From the NCBI GenBank assembly GCA_014706295.1, contig JACSVZ010000002.1, positions 16,042,494 to 16,106,493 of the forward strand: a stretch of DNA of 64,000 nt. The letters are read 5' to 3'. Made by a program: the position numbers and the translations under genes. The notes beneath the pieces were generated by a model, which did no database searches, was not told the origin of the DNA, and worked only from the letters and a program-made list of their open reading frames with translations. This document shows, one piece after another, positions 47,359 through 57,830 of the stretch (positions within the stretch are counted from its first letter, which is position 1; each line of letters starts with the position of its first letter). This DNA comes from Lycocorax pyrrhopterus obiensis (taxonomy: Eukaryota; Chordata; Aves; Passeriformes; Paradisaeidae).

Positions 47359-48010
47359 TGCCTAAGGTTGATGTATCGGGGAGTCTACCTCTGATGGCTT
47401 TTGCATTTGAAATTCTTCAGCACTGTTTATTTGCTTGACTTAAGTCTCTTGCAGTTTTAAATGCAGAATTGACTAAAAATCCATTTCTAGATTTCATATT
47501 TGAGAAACTGCATAAATGGGTAAGGTTAGTCCTTAGTATCTGTTTATAGTTGACCTCTTTTAAATTAATTATTTTGAATATTCAAAAGTATTTAATCTGT
47601 TATTTTATTGGTGTTGTGGGTTAGGATCCAGTGTTTGTGGGACTTTGATGCAGTTTTAGCAAAAGTTGCGTTTACAGCAGAATTCTGCTCTGATGATGGA
47701 GGCCTTAAATAAAAGGGTTTTTTGCATCATTTGATGCTTCAGAGTAGCTTCTTTTAAAGAGTGGCTGATTTTTCTTGAGGCATGTGATAGGGAAGCAAAA
47801 GACTAAGAACAGAAAATAGTAATTAAATTTTAATTGTGTTATGCATGTGTATGAATGCCTAAAAGATCTGGTTTTTTATTCCTATCAGTAAATTTTTATA
47901 TGTATGGACATGCAGTTTTCAATGTCAGTGTTTTTCTTAAAATTAAATTTATGGAGGAAAACGATAACGTTGTAAATTAGAATTATAGAGTTTGGGTTGG
48001 CTTATTTGGT

Positions 48011-48039
48011 TTTTGTTTGTTTGTTTGTTTGTTTGTTTT
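48011..48039. repeat. GTTT simple repeat
   Basis: Six consecutive gttt units within a T-rich stretch; a tetranucleotide microsatellite likely to vary in length between individuals. Confidence 0.85.
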
Positions 48040-51000
48040 GGTGTGAGGGGGTTGTGTTGTTGTTGATTTTTGTCTTTATATCCGAGTTTTATTAGTTACT
48101 TGACCTGTGCTGTATCATAGCATGTTGCATAGGATGTAGAAAAAGCAGAACAGTGAGCTGCATATTTCTCACATCACATAAATTGTACTGACCCCACTAG
48201 ATGGTGCTAATTGATAAATGTATGTCTGTGTACATTTATATAAATGTATTTAATTTTAGCTCAAAGCATAGATGTCCATGCCTGTGAATGAATTTTGGGT
48301 TTTGAAAGGGTTAATTCTGTAATATTGAACTGCACAGAAGTGATCTCTTCAGGGAACCTGAATGGAATTCAGTCTTGGACTAACTTGCTTTGATTACAGG
48401 CTGTAAGGATGATGTTTACTGTACTAAGCAGGAATAAACCAAACTCTTCGTAATTTAAAGTTAGCAGTCTCTTCTCGAATAGTAAAACTGAAAAAGCCCA
48501 ATTCTGTGCCAAAGTGTCTTAAGCCTGTACGCAGCAAATCCTGTTTTCTTCAATTAATATTTAATTGGCATTTCTCTAGGATTCTAGTTCTGTGGTGAAT
48601 AGAGCTTGCTGAAAAAAGCGACCATCTGACAATCAAACGGGTAATTTAGCCGTCGTTCCTGTCAGAATTGTGTTTACTCGGTGAGCAGGGTTAGTAAAGT
48701 TCTTTCCTTTGGATTTATATCGTTAACGGAACAGTGGAAATCACTTGCTTTTGGAAAAATGTCTGGAAATTTTGTTCTGTATATTGATATAAAAATAAAA
48801 ACATCCGTTTGAATTTGTGATGTTTAAAAACAGTAGTATCAGAAGAAATGAAGTTTACAAAGCAGAATGTTTACAGGTAAAACATACTTGTGGGCAAATT
48901 AGATCCTTTTAATGTTCATATAACTATAGGTACTTTCTGAAAGCAACCATTGAAACATTTGACGCATTATTGAGATAAGTATTAAATCTAGGCACAAATG
49001 TGTTTTGTTTTTGGCCTCTAAATTAAATCCTAAACTTAGCCTTCAAGGAAGTTTATTAGCAGTGAACTGGGGACCTGCTTTTATTGCACAGTGTTTCTAT
49101 ACTTTCTTAGCAGATTTCCAAAGACAATTCTAATATTTCAGTTCTGTCTCACGTTAAAGTTTCTTCTTCCTCTGTATTTATTTGACAAAGCAGGACCATA
49201 CAGGTGTTCATTTAAAACCTGTCCTGTTACCTTTTTACTTGGAAAAGTGCTCTTTTAATTGAATATAATTTTTTTTTTTTTTAACATGCTATCTCTGTAT
49301 TCTTAGCAAGTTAGCTCTTCAGTCTTCTAATTTGAACTTTGGGAGTAATGTAACATAAATAGGTATTAGTATTGGCACGGAAAGTGTTGTAAATTTTTGT
49401 TTGAATTCACTTTATGGCTCTTTCTTTGCTAATCAACATACCAGCATAAAGCGCTAGGAAATAATAGCATATTGGTTTCGGTTTTTAAAAATTGCTGAAT
49501 CAGATAATCAAATTCGTTCACCAGTCATAAAATGTTCAAGATTGCCATTTTCCCAAATGACCCTCAGCAATAAGATGACATTTGTTGCTGGTATGTTTTC
49601 TACTTGGAAGGATTTCAGATGATGATAGTTTCCAAAGTGCAGTCAGCTGTTGATGTGATCTTTGTTCTTTACATTCCAGTAGCATCCAGACTTGTTTCTT
49701 TCCTTTTCCCATTCATATTTATTAGTATAATTATGTTTATCTCTTTTAGATAATTTTTTTTCTTTGAAGTATTCAAATCTGAAATTCAGGATCAAAGAAT
49801 GGTTATATTTTTCTGATTTTTCTGAGGAAAAAATCCTCCTCTCAGTTTCATAAAGATCTTTAAATTTAAAATACCGGACCTCAAAGGGAGATACACTTTT
49901 GCTACATAAACCAGTAACATTATATTTGCACTGTTTAAAAACGGTTTGCTATAAAGCTGAAGAAACTTTTGTATTTCCTAAAATCTGACCAATACCAAGA
50001 CTTGAAGTTTTTAATTTCTGATGTTTTAGATCAAGTCTTTGGATTATTTGTTATACGTAATGATTCAAATTAGTTAGGCATACATTTTGCAAGTCTTTGT
50101 TGCATTACTTAGACACAGTCAGGTGATACCTAAAAAGGAAGTATTTCAGTGAGAAAGAATGGAAGTTTTCCTTAAAGAAAAAACAAACCCCCACGTTTAT
50201 TTTTGGAATGTAGGATTGAAATAATAGAGACATGTATATATTTTTTCTGATAATTTTTATTTGAACTAATTTTTAGTTCATTAGTGTCTTGAATTAAATG
50301 TTTTTCATCAAGTTTTGTGTTCAGAATCATTGTATAAAAAGCTGTTTGATCATTGCAGTAAAAATTGTTTCCATCTCTGTTTCATTACAACTGTGCAACT
50401 TTTCTGTGTACTCTCTCTCAAAACTGAAGTGCTTCAGTGGGAGTTACAATTCCTTTCTTGCTTACATTAAGTATTCTTTAGGTAAAAGTATATCTTAAAA
50501 GTAACTTAGAAATGAAGATTTCCTGGTATATTTGACATATAAACAAATACTGCAGTTGGTCATAAGTATGTCACTATCAGTAACTGAAATACCGAAAAAT
50601 GTGAGCTTACAATATTTTTTTTCTCAAGAGATGTCATTTAGTAGTATTGGTTTGGAAATCAAATACATTTTTTGTCTGTGATTAGTCATTGTCTTCCTTT
50701 TGGTGATGAGGAAACTGATGCTTCGTTCCTTTGGTAATGTGCTTTTCAATCTTTGAATAAAAAATGGTTATAATTCTGAGTATTGTTACCATTTGACCTT
50801 GCAGTCTTTATATATGACTTTGACAGTTTTGCTGTATGCATGTTCAGTTTGCTGTGTCTGCAGTACTGCACAATATTTCCTGAGAATTGAGTCAGGATCT
50901 TTAATGAAAGATGTGGTATCTTGTGAATGATGAACCCTTACCATTTTCTTAATGAAAGGAAGAGAGAGAAATAGGCACTTACGTGAGCCCACCTCAAATT

Positions 51001-51984
51001 CTGTCTTCCATTTAAATCTGAATGCTCCAATTTGAAGAGTGTTTTTATTAAAGTAATTACACTGAGGGGAGGCAGAGGGGGCATCAAAGTGGGAGTGTAT
51101 AGACAGAAGGGACATAAACTGGAAAGAGCAATTTGAGACCTGGAGTCCTGAGTTCAGTATTGCTCTTATGAAATATTTCTCTCAAACTTTTACCAATCTT
51201 AACATGTGTTTACACAGGTCAGTGTGTGCTTTTGGAGGAGAGAATTGCTATATTTTATCAAATTCTGACTGGTACTATTCAGACTGGGACATGATGGGTT
51301 TACTGCTCAGATTTTATTTGAATATGTATTTATGAAGGGTACTGCATTAAAATTGTAGGGATCTTTCCGCATCCACAGACTGCAGTTTGAAGACTGCTTG
51401 TTTCAAAGGAAAAAAAGTGTGATGTTGTTCTGTTCTTTCTGTTCAAGGACTTCATGTGCTTAGCTCACACAATAGAGCTTCATTCAAATTTGGAATTGTT
51501 CTGATGCTTGTTCCTTTGGAAATGGGGTTAAAAGTACAGAAAAACAATTTTGAAAATACTGTATACAGTAGCCATGTAGACTGCTTGGCTCTAAAGGGGC
51601 AGGGAAATTTATTTTGGAGCAAGTGCAACTTGTTTAGCTTTGGTCTGAACTTCCTCTGTCTATCTAGGGACCTTTTTCCTATAAGCAAAGTCATCAAAAA
51701 CTTTGCCTATTACTGACAAAAAAAAGGCCCATTTGAATGAAGTCTGTTAAATCTCATATAATAGGACCTTTATTTTATTGTATAAGGAACAATGAATTCA
51801 AAGTGAATTTTTTTTAAAGGAAAATAAACATTTTTAGAAACTCTGCATGAATAACTGGGTTTGTAGCCAGTATTTAATCTGTTTTGCTTAACATTGCAAA
51901 AATAAAATAGCAAATGCTATTATCATATTACCTCCTTTTAGCAACAAATGGAGAAGGAGAATCACCATCCTTTACTGGATGTGG

Positions 51985-53500
51985 GGGAAATCATAGTGAC
52001 AAAAACAAGGGAAAAAGGCTGAGGTACTTAATGCCTTCTTTGCCTCAGTCTTTAACAGTAAGACCAGTTGTGTGGGTACCCAGCCCCTGTGCTGGAAGAC
52101 AGGCACAGGGATCAGAATGATGGCCCTGTAATCCAGGAGGAAATGGTGAGTGACCGGCTACATCACTTAGACACACACAAGTCTATGGGGCCAGAGGGGA
52201 TCCGCCCAGGAGTACTGAGGGAGCTGGCAGAAGTGCTCACAAAGCCCCTTTCCATCATTTGCCAGCAGCCCTGGCTAACAGGAGAGGTCCCATTTGACTG
52301 AAAGTCAGTAAATGTGACACCTATCTACAAGAGGGGTTTGGAAGGAGGATCCAGGAAACTACAGGCCTGTCAGCCTGACCTTGGAGCCAAGGAAGGTCAT
52401 AAAGCTGATTGTCTTGAGTGCCATCACATGGCAGGTACCGGACAACCCAGGGGATCAGGCCTGACCAGCATGTGTTTAGGAAAGGTAGATCCTGCTTGAC
52501 CAATCTGATCTCCTTCTGTGACAAGGGGACCAGCATACTGGATGAGGGAAAGACTGTGGATGTGTCTACCTGGACATGAGTAAAACCTTTGACACGATTT
52601 CCCACAGCATTCTCCTGGCTTGGACAGGTGTGCTCTTTGCTGGGCAAAAAACTGTTGGGATGTCTGGGCCCAGCGAGTGTTGGTGAATGGAATTACATCC
52701 AGCTGGTCACCGGTCACTAGCGATGTTCCCCAGGGCTTGGTATTGGGGCCAGTCCTGTTTAATATCTTTATCAATGATCTGGACAAAGAGATCGAGGGTC
52801 ACAACAACCCCTGCAGCGCTACAGGCTGGGGGAAGAGTGGCTGGAAAACTGCCTGGCAGAAAAGGACCCGAGGGTGCTGGTTGACATCAGCTGAATGTGA
52901 GCCAGTGTGTGCCCAGGTGGCCAAGAAGGCCAATGGCATCCTGGCCTGGATCAGCAATAGCGTGGCCAGTAGGACCAGGACAGTGGCCATCCCCTGGTAC
53001 TCGGCACTGCTGAGGCTGCACCTCAAATCCTGTATTCAGTACTAGGCTCCTCAAATCGGGAGGGACATTGAAGTGCTGGAGCATGTCCAGAGAAGGGCAG
53101 CAAAGCTGGTGAAGGGTCTGGAGCACAAGTCTGATGAGGAGCAGCTGAGGGAGCTGGGGTGTTTAGCCTGGAGTAAAGGAGGCTCAGGGAATACCTTACT
53201 GCTCTCTACGACTACCTGAAAGGAGGTTGTAGCCAGATGGGGTCAGTCTGTTCTCCCAAGTACCAAGCAATAGGACAAGAGGAAATGGCCTCAGGTTACA
53301 CCAGAGGAGGTTTAGATGGGATTTTAGAAAAAATTTCTTCACTGAAAGGGTGGTCTCCAGCACTGGAGCAGGCTGCCCAGTAAAGTGGTTGTCATCATCC
53401 CTGAGGTATTTAAAAGATGTGTAGGTGTGGCGCTTAGGGACATGATTTAGTGGTGGACTTGGCAGTGCTGGGTTAATGGGTGGACTCAGTTTTAATGGCT
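51985..53500 (+). mobile_element. CR1 retroposon, 1.5 kb, reverse transcriptase defective
   Basis: A 5'-truncated CR1 copy in the sense direction of MPP7. It contains much of the reverse transcriptase region followed by the 3' untranslated region. Recognisable pieces, in different frames, include a DMSKTFDTISHSILL-like segment near 52,575 and PQGLVLGPVLFNIFINDLD near 52,720-52,780, both typical of non-LTR reverse transcriptases. Downstream, the AKKANGI and YSAL segments of the CR1 C-terminal part are present near 52,925-53,010. The segment expected between them, with the catalytic aspartate pair, is missing. A smaller deletion near 52,613 and several frameshifts and stops break the frame further. 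The copy ends near 53,500 without a clear ATTCTATG tail. It is inactive and old. Confidence 0.9.
52620..53045 (+). pseudogene. CR1 reverse transcriptase remnant (open stretch)
   Basis: The longest surviving open stretch of the CR1 copy, 141 codons. It holds the conserved LGPVLFNIFINDL block of the palm domain at about residues 39-53, then jumps at about residue 59 to sequence belonging well downstream in the enzyme. The FADD-type catalytic motif between these is gone, so it cannot be an active polymerase. The initiator methionine is accidental. Confidence 0.8.
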
Positions 53501-54960
53501 CTCCTTGGTTTTCAGCTAAAGGGAAGGCATGGTATATGAGCATAAAGGAGGTATTTATTAATTTTCTTTCTTATTCTTTGGTGATACTAGCATGAAGACA
53601 GGAAATTCTAAATTAGAAATACTACAAGACATAGATCTAAGACATGGATCTGCAGGCACATCCCACTGTTCATGAAGGACGTGTTTGTTAAGAGTGTCAA
53701 TAGTAGGTACTTAACAGATATTGAAGTACTTTTTCTAATAAAAACAGATGTGATGGGGAGGTGAAATTTAAGAACACTGTATATATGGCAGAGAGAAGCA
53801 AGGGCAGGATCACCAGATTCATCAATTGCTCCCTTAATGTCTGTCTTGGTTTTCTCAATACAGAAAGAGTAGAAGAGATGCTTTTTCATTTTACAATAAA
53901 AATCAAGAGATGGGTCCTTACAGAGCTGAGACTTTGATTAGATCTCTTTAGGACAAAATCAAATCTGACAATGCCCTTATGACCGTGTCAGGCTAGTATC
54001 AGAGCTGCTACATCTGTAAAACTGCCTCAAATAAACTCCTGAGTGCCAGTGTTCTTCCAGAAGCATTGAATTTTCCCTATCTTCATCATCTTCCTCAGAT
54101 GCTGCCCAGCTCATCAGGTCAATCAAGGGTGAAGGACAAATGAGGTAATAACTGACAAAGGAACCCTGAAACCACAGATTTAAAAAAAGAAATCCAAGGA
54201 GAACAGTATTTTACCATACAACTTACTGCAGTGTGCACAGGCATTTTTTCTGTCTTGAAATTTCTGGCTAGACAATAAAAACTAGTTATTTGACCGGAAT
54301 GACTAATAACCCATATGACTGGAATTTTTATCAAGGCTCATTTTTGTCCCTAACAAAATCACTACATAATTTGATTCTGCCAGTTGAGAAAAGTTGCCTT
54401 CTTTCCCCCCAAAGGTTCCTTTCTTTCATTTATAGCACGCTTCTTTTATTGGCTTTAGTGATATAATTCATAATAATCACATGATACTTGCTATCACTGT
54501 TAAGTGGGCACTTCTGTTGTTACACCTCTGTCACACATATAAGCGCTCCATAACCAAGTTCTTGCTGAATCAAATTTCAAGCAGCAAGTGTTTGCTGAGA
54601 GTCAGATTTGAAGCTGTGGCCTCTCCAAGCACCACTGCTGATTTGCACTGACTGCATCTGATTTAAAATAATGTAACTTTGTACATCTGTTGATAACACA
54701 AAATTTTTACAAAACATAACCTGACAAGAAAAATGCCCTTGATCTATTATCACATTTTTGAACTTAGAAAATTACTGTAATTGTTTATACAGTTCTGAAA
54801 ATTTATTCCTGAAAATGCAATGCAATTAGAAATGTCTAAAGGAATTCTGTTTTGGATATAGGTCATTCTGATTGCTGGGTAAAGGACACTTTTTAAGTGT
54901 CATCCAGCACATCCTGGACTCTTAGCAACTATATATTTAAGGACTGAATAATGCTATTGT
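53501..54960 (+). other. MPP7: MPP7 intron between CR1 copies
   Basis: About 1.5 kb of AT-rich intron with no exon or transposon recognised. Short open frames on the minus strand show no domain. Confidence 0.65.
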
Positions 54961-55137
54961 AGATTTAGATTGAATATAAGGAATAATTTTTTATGATGGT
55001 GGTGGTAAGACACTGAAACAGAGAAGTTATGGATGCCCCTCCTTGTAAGTGTGCAGTGTCAGGTTGAATAAGACTCTGGGCAACTTGATCTAGTGATAGG
55101 TACCCCTGTCCATGGCAAAGAGTATAGACTAAGTGAT
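54961..55137 (+). mobile_element. CR1 3' fragment, left half (split by LTR)
   Basis: Sense-strand CR1 3' region, recognisable from gatttagattg through tggatgcccctcc and tcaggttgaataag to a CTGTCCATGGCA-type segment. It stops exactly where the LTR begins at 55,138. Its missing last part resumes at 56,440 after the LTR, with the duplicated gtgat at the break. The CR1 was therefore in place before the retrovirus integrated. Confidence 0.88.
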
Positions 55138-56439
55138 TGTCGTGGTTTGACAGTGGCTAAAAAAGCCAGGCACCCACAAAAAATCATTCAATCATTCTCT
55201 CCTGCTATAGCTGAGTAGGGAAGGGGGAAAAAAGTTGAGATAACATTAGGAGAAAAACACTCCCAGGGCAAAACAGGTTCAAAACTTAAATGGTATAAAG
55301 ACAGTTTATTATTAACAGAATTAAAAGACGGTAATGAGAACTAAAATAAAACCTTTAGAACACTTCTTTTTCTTCCCAGCCCCTCCCTCTTTCCCACTGA
55401 CAGCGCAAGGAGACAGGGTATGAGGGTTTTGGCCAGTTTGTTACTTCTAATTTTTCTTCATTCAGGGAAAGAAGGGTCTTTCTTCTGTTGTACTGTGGGA
55501 TCCCCCCCCAGGAGACAGTTCTCTCTGAACTTCTCCAACTTGGTTCTCTTCTCAAGAGCAGCAGCCCCACCCAATCTGCTGCAAAGGTGAACCCTTCTCA
55601 CACGCAAAAACAGGCTTCTGGAACCTGAAACTGTTGCCTGCGAGTCACTCGTTCATGTGAGTGCAGGTTTTAATAGCTTCTTTTGGCATCCACTTGCTCT
55701 GTCGGGTGAGTGGACCTCTGCATCTCTCGTGGACCCAATGAGCTGCGGGGGCACAGCTTACTTAACTGTAGTCTTTTACCACAGTTTGCAGAAGAAACTT
55801 TCAGCTCCAGCACTTGGAGCACTTCCTCTCCCTCATTCTTTACTGACCTCAATGCTGTCATGTTGGTTCTCCTCACGTGTCCTCACTTTTTCCTTTTCTC
55901 TGACTCAGAAGAAAATTATTGTCCGTAGTTATTACTGTTCTCAAGTTCTATCAATTGAAAAGTTCTTACAAAGTCTCACAGCGCTGAAAAGGTTGATCTC
56001 ATCTGGGCTCCACACCGAGGAGTTGCTTGCCATAATTCCGCTACTGGCCACGCGGCCCCGTCAGCCAGTGGTGTGGGCATTGCCGGCTGCTGCGGCCCTG
56101 GCTGCTGCACTGGCTGCAAGGCCCTGGCTGCATGGCCCCACCACTCCTGGCACTGGCGCCGGCTGTGTGGCTGCCTCCGGCCCCAGGAAGGCCCTGGCCG
56201 CAGCGCCTCCCCAACCCTTGGAAGAAACAAGGAAGTGTGCTCCTTTTTTCCCTTCTTAAATATGTCATCACAGAGGCGTTACCAACTTCTCTAATTGGGC
56301 CAGCAACATGTCCATAGTCAGAGCCTTCAGAGATTGGCTCTGCTGGACATAGTAGAAACTTCCAGGAGTTTCTCACAAAGCCACCTCTGTGGCTTCCTCC
56401 GCCCCCACCAAAAAAACCAAGCTGTGTTAAACTAACACA
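55138..56439 (-). mobile_element. Solo LTR of an avian endogenous retrovirus, nested in a CR1
   Basis: A 1,302-base element with TG...CA ends (tgtcgtggtttgac to actaacaca), flanked by an exact 5-base duplication gtgat at 55,133-55,137 and 56,440-56,444. It interrupts a CR1 tail that continues on both sides. A minus-strand AATAAA (55,310-55,305) is followed by the expected R-U5 segment, so the LTR lies antisense to MPP7. It is related to the LTR at 42,005 but carries about 300 extra bases near 55,925-56,250, partly very GC-rich, with the unit ggccctggctgc at 56,094 and 56,120 and a variant at 56,190. The 200-codon open frame at 55,657-56,259 lies wholly inside this LTR and is not a gene. No internal retroviral genes remain. 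Confidence 0.92.
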
Positions 56440-56444
56440 GTGAT

Positions 56445-56475
56445 CTTTAAAGGTCAAACCATTCTATGATTCTGT
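56445..56475 (+). mobile_element. CR1 3' tail, right half (split by LTR)
   Basis: Continues the CR1 copy broken at 55,137: ctttaaaggtc followed by ccattctatgattctgtgg, the terminal CR1 motif in sense orientation. Confidence 0.88.
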
Positions 56476-57046
56476 GGTTGGAGTCTCGTTTGCGTTCTTT
56501 TAACACGACTGCAGAAATTTTGGTAACTTCAGAGCACTTTGGTCCTGATATGCATGTTTAATTGTTGGCTCTTTTCAAATAATGGACTCAAGTATACATA
56601 TGACTCATAAAAAGAGTGTTGGAGGTTTCTTTTGCTCATGTTTTGCTGTTGCACAAAATTGAACTAGTATTTTTTGCAACTTCAAGACCTTGGTAACAAG
56701 CTTCTTTTCCTGTAATACATCTAATGTTCTCTGCAGTGTTAGTATGAGTGGGTTTAATCTTCAATGGATATAATGTTTTAAGATGACAGAAATTAACAAA
56801 ATCCCATCAAGTTTAGTCTTAGGCCTCACTTTTGAAACTGTATTAAAATCTCCAGTTATAACCCTTGTCCACTCCTCAAAAAGTCAGCCTTTGTCAGCTC
56901 CTCAAACACCCTTTAGCAGCAGATGAGGTAAGGCTCCAGCTAAGGAGCTTGGGTTTCTATCCAAGAATTTAGATGCCCTGTTGGTTATTTCCTTGTTCTA
57001 GGTGGTTGCGAGGGGAAGAAACAAGTGCTGCAGAAGGAGTCACCAC
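56476..57046 (+). other. MPP7: MPP7 intron between CR1 tail and next LTR
   Basis: About 570 bases of AT-rich intron with no recognised exon or repeat. The last 60 bases before the LTR are slightly more GC-rich. Confidence 0.6.
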
Positions 57047-57322
57047 TGATGCCTTAGGATTTTAGCTTTTATATTTTTCATATTCTGTAATGCTTTAGTG
57101 TGTAACTCTAAAACTCCATATAGCCTGTTAGCTGCTGTTCTCCCATTTTGGTTAGACGAAACAAATCCTCTCTAGGCCTGAAACTCAAGGACACCTTACT
57201 TTCTCAGGCCCCAAAATATGTAAACAAAAGTGGGTTAAGGGGGGAACAAACTTGGGGTAATGACTTCATTACCTGAAATTGTAATTGGAGGATTAACCCC
57301 CGATATGCAAATGGACCAAGCT

Positions 57323-57328
57323 TATAAA
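57323..57328 (+). promoter_or_regulatory. LTR TATA box
   Basis: TATAAA in the U3 part of the sense LTR at 57,047-57,486, 92 bases before its AATAAA. Position and order fit an LTR promoter. Activity is unknown. Confidence 0.55.
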
Positions 57329-57414
57329 AGTATTAAAACCTGTAACCCGGTCATCCATTTTGGGTGTAGTCCCTGAGGGCTTTGACTGCCCAAAGTGTAC
57401 TGTGAATGCCCTTC

Positions 57415-57420
57415 AATAAA
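57415..57420 (+). terminator. LTR polyadenylation signal, sense to MPP7
   Basis: AATAAA followed within about 35 bases by a T/GT-rich stretch (tttgttctctttattttgtc), as in a retroviral R region. Being in sense orientation in an MPP7 intron, it could in principle end transcripts early; splicing usually outcompetes such sites. Confidence 0.5.
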
Positions 57421-57539
57421 TATAACCACTTTTGTTCTCTTTATTTTGTCTAGCCTCTGTTTTTAGGTAGCCCCACCAAGGCATCACCACCACCAGCTGA
57501 CCAATGCCCGTCCAGTCTCCAGACAATAGCTGCTTTGGA

Positions 57540-57830
57540 AAAACATGACATTACATAGTGTGAGATATCCCTCTGGTCAGTTGGGGTCAGCTGTCCCAGC
57601 TGTGTCCCCACCCAGACTATTGGCCACCTCCAGCCTGCTCCCTGCAGGGCACAGAGCAAGAGCAGAGGTGGCCTTGGTACTGCATAAGCACTGTCCAGCA
57701 ATAGCTAAAGCCTTGCTCTGTCATCAGCGTGGTTTTGGTCACTGATCTACAACACAGCACTATACAGGCTGCTGTGGAGAAGATGAACTCTGTCCCAGCC
57801 AAGCCCATTGCAACAGTTTATACCAGACAG
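57540..57830 (+). mobile_element. ERV-derived repeat fragment
   Basis: The segment with ccctctggtcagttggggtc, cagctgtccc and aactctgtcccagccaagcc resembles a repeat common in avian genomes that I associate with endogenous retroviral LTR or adjacent internal DNA. Boundaries are approximate and no target-site duplication was found. It lies about 50 bases after the sense LTR but is not obviously its internal part. The call rests on memory of the repeat, so confidence is moderate. Confidence 0.5.

Larger units (their letters stand above)
43101..51984 (+). other. MPP7: MPP7 intron, central part
   Basis: Nearly 9 kb of AT-rich intron without a recognisable exon, RNA gene or transposon. It includes short simple repeats at 47,341-47,358 (TGTC units) and 48,011-48,039 (GTTT units), and a 14-base T run at about 49,269-49,282. 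A block at 48,555-48,740 contains more CpG than its surroundings and is listed as a possible regulatory element. The 134-codon frame at 43,583-43,987 has no recognisable domain. Confidence 0.7.
57047..57486 (+). mobile_element. Solo LTR, sense to MPP7, with TATA box and poly(A) signal
   Basis: A 440-base element beginning tgatgccttagg and ending ccaaggcatca. The terminal nine bases form a perfect inverted repeat (TGATGCCTT/AAGGCATCA). A 4-base duplication ccac flanks it (57,043-57,046 and 57,487-57,490); four bases is typical of ERV1-like integration, although the flanks are a cac/cca-rich slippage-prone context. Inside, on the + strand, lie a TATA box (cttataaaag, 57,321-57,330) and an AATAAA (57,415-57,420) 92 bases apart, followed by a T-rich stretch, the normal order in an LTR. 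It therefore has the parts of a sense promoter and polyadenylation site within an MPP7 intron. The family is not the same as the other three LTRs. Confidence 0.78.

Noticed and set aside
55657..56259. 200-codon open frame, alanine-rich at its end
   Set aside because: It lies completely within the LTR at 55,138-56,439. The alanine-rich part is translation of the GC-rich block. The LTR's own orientation is antisense to it.
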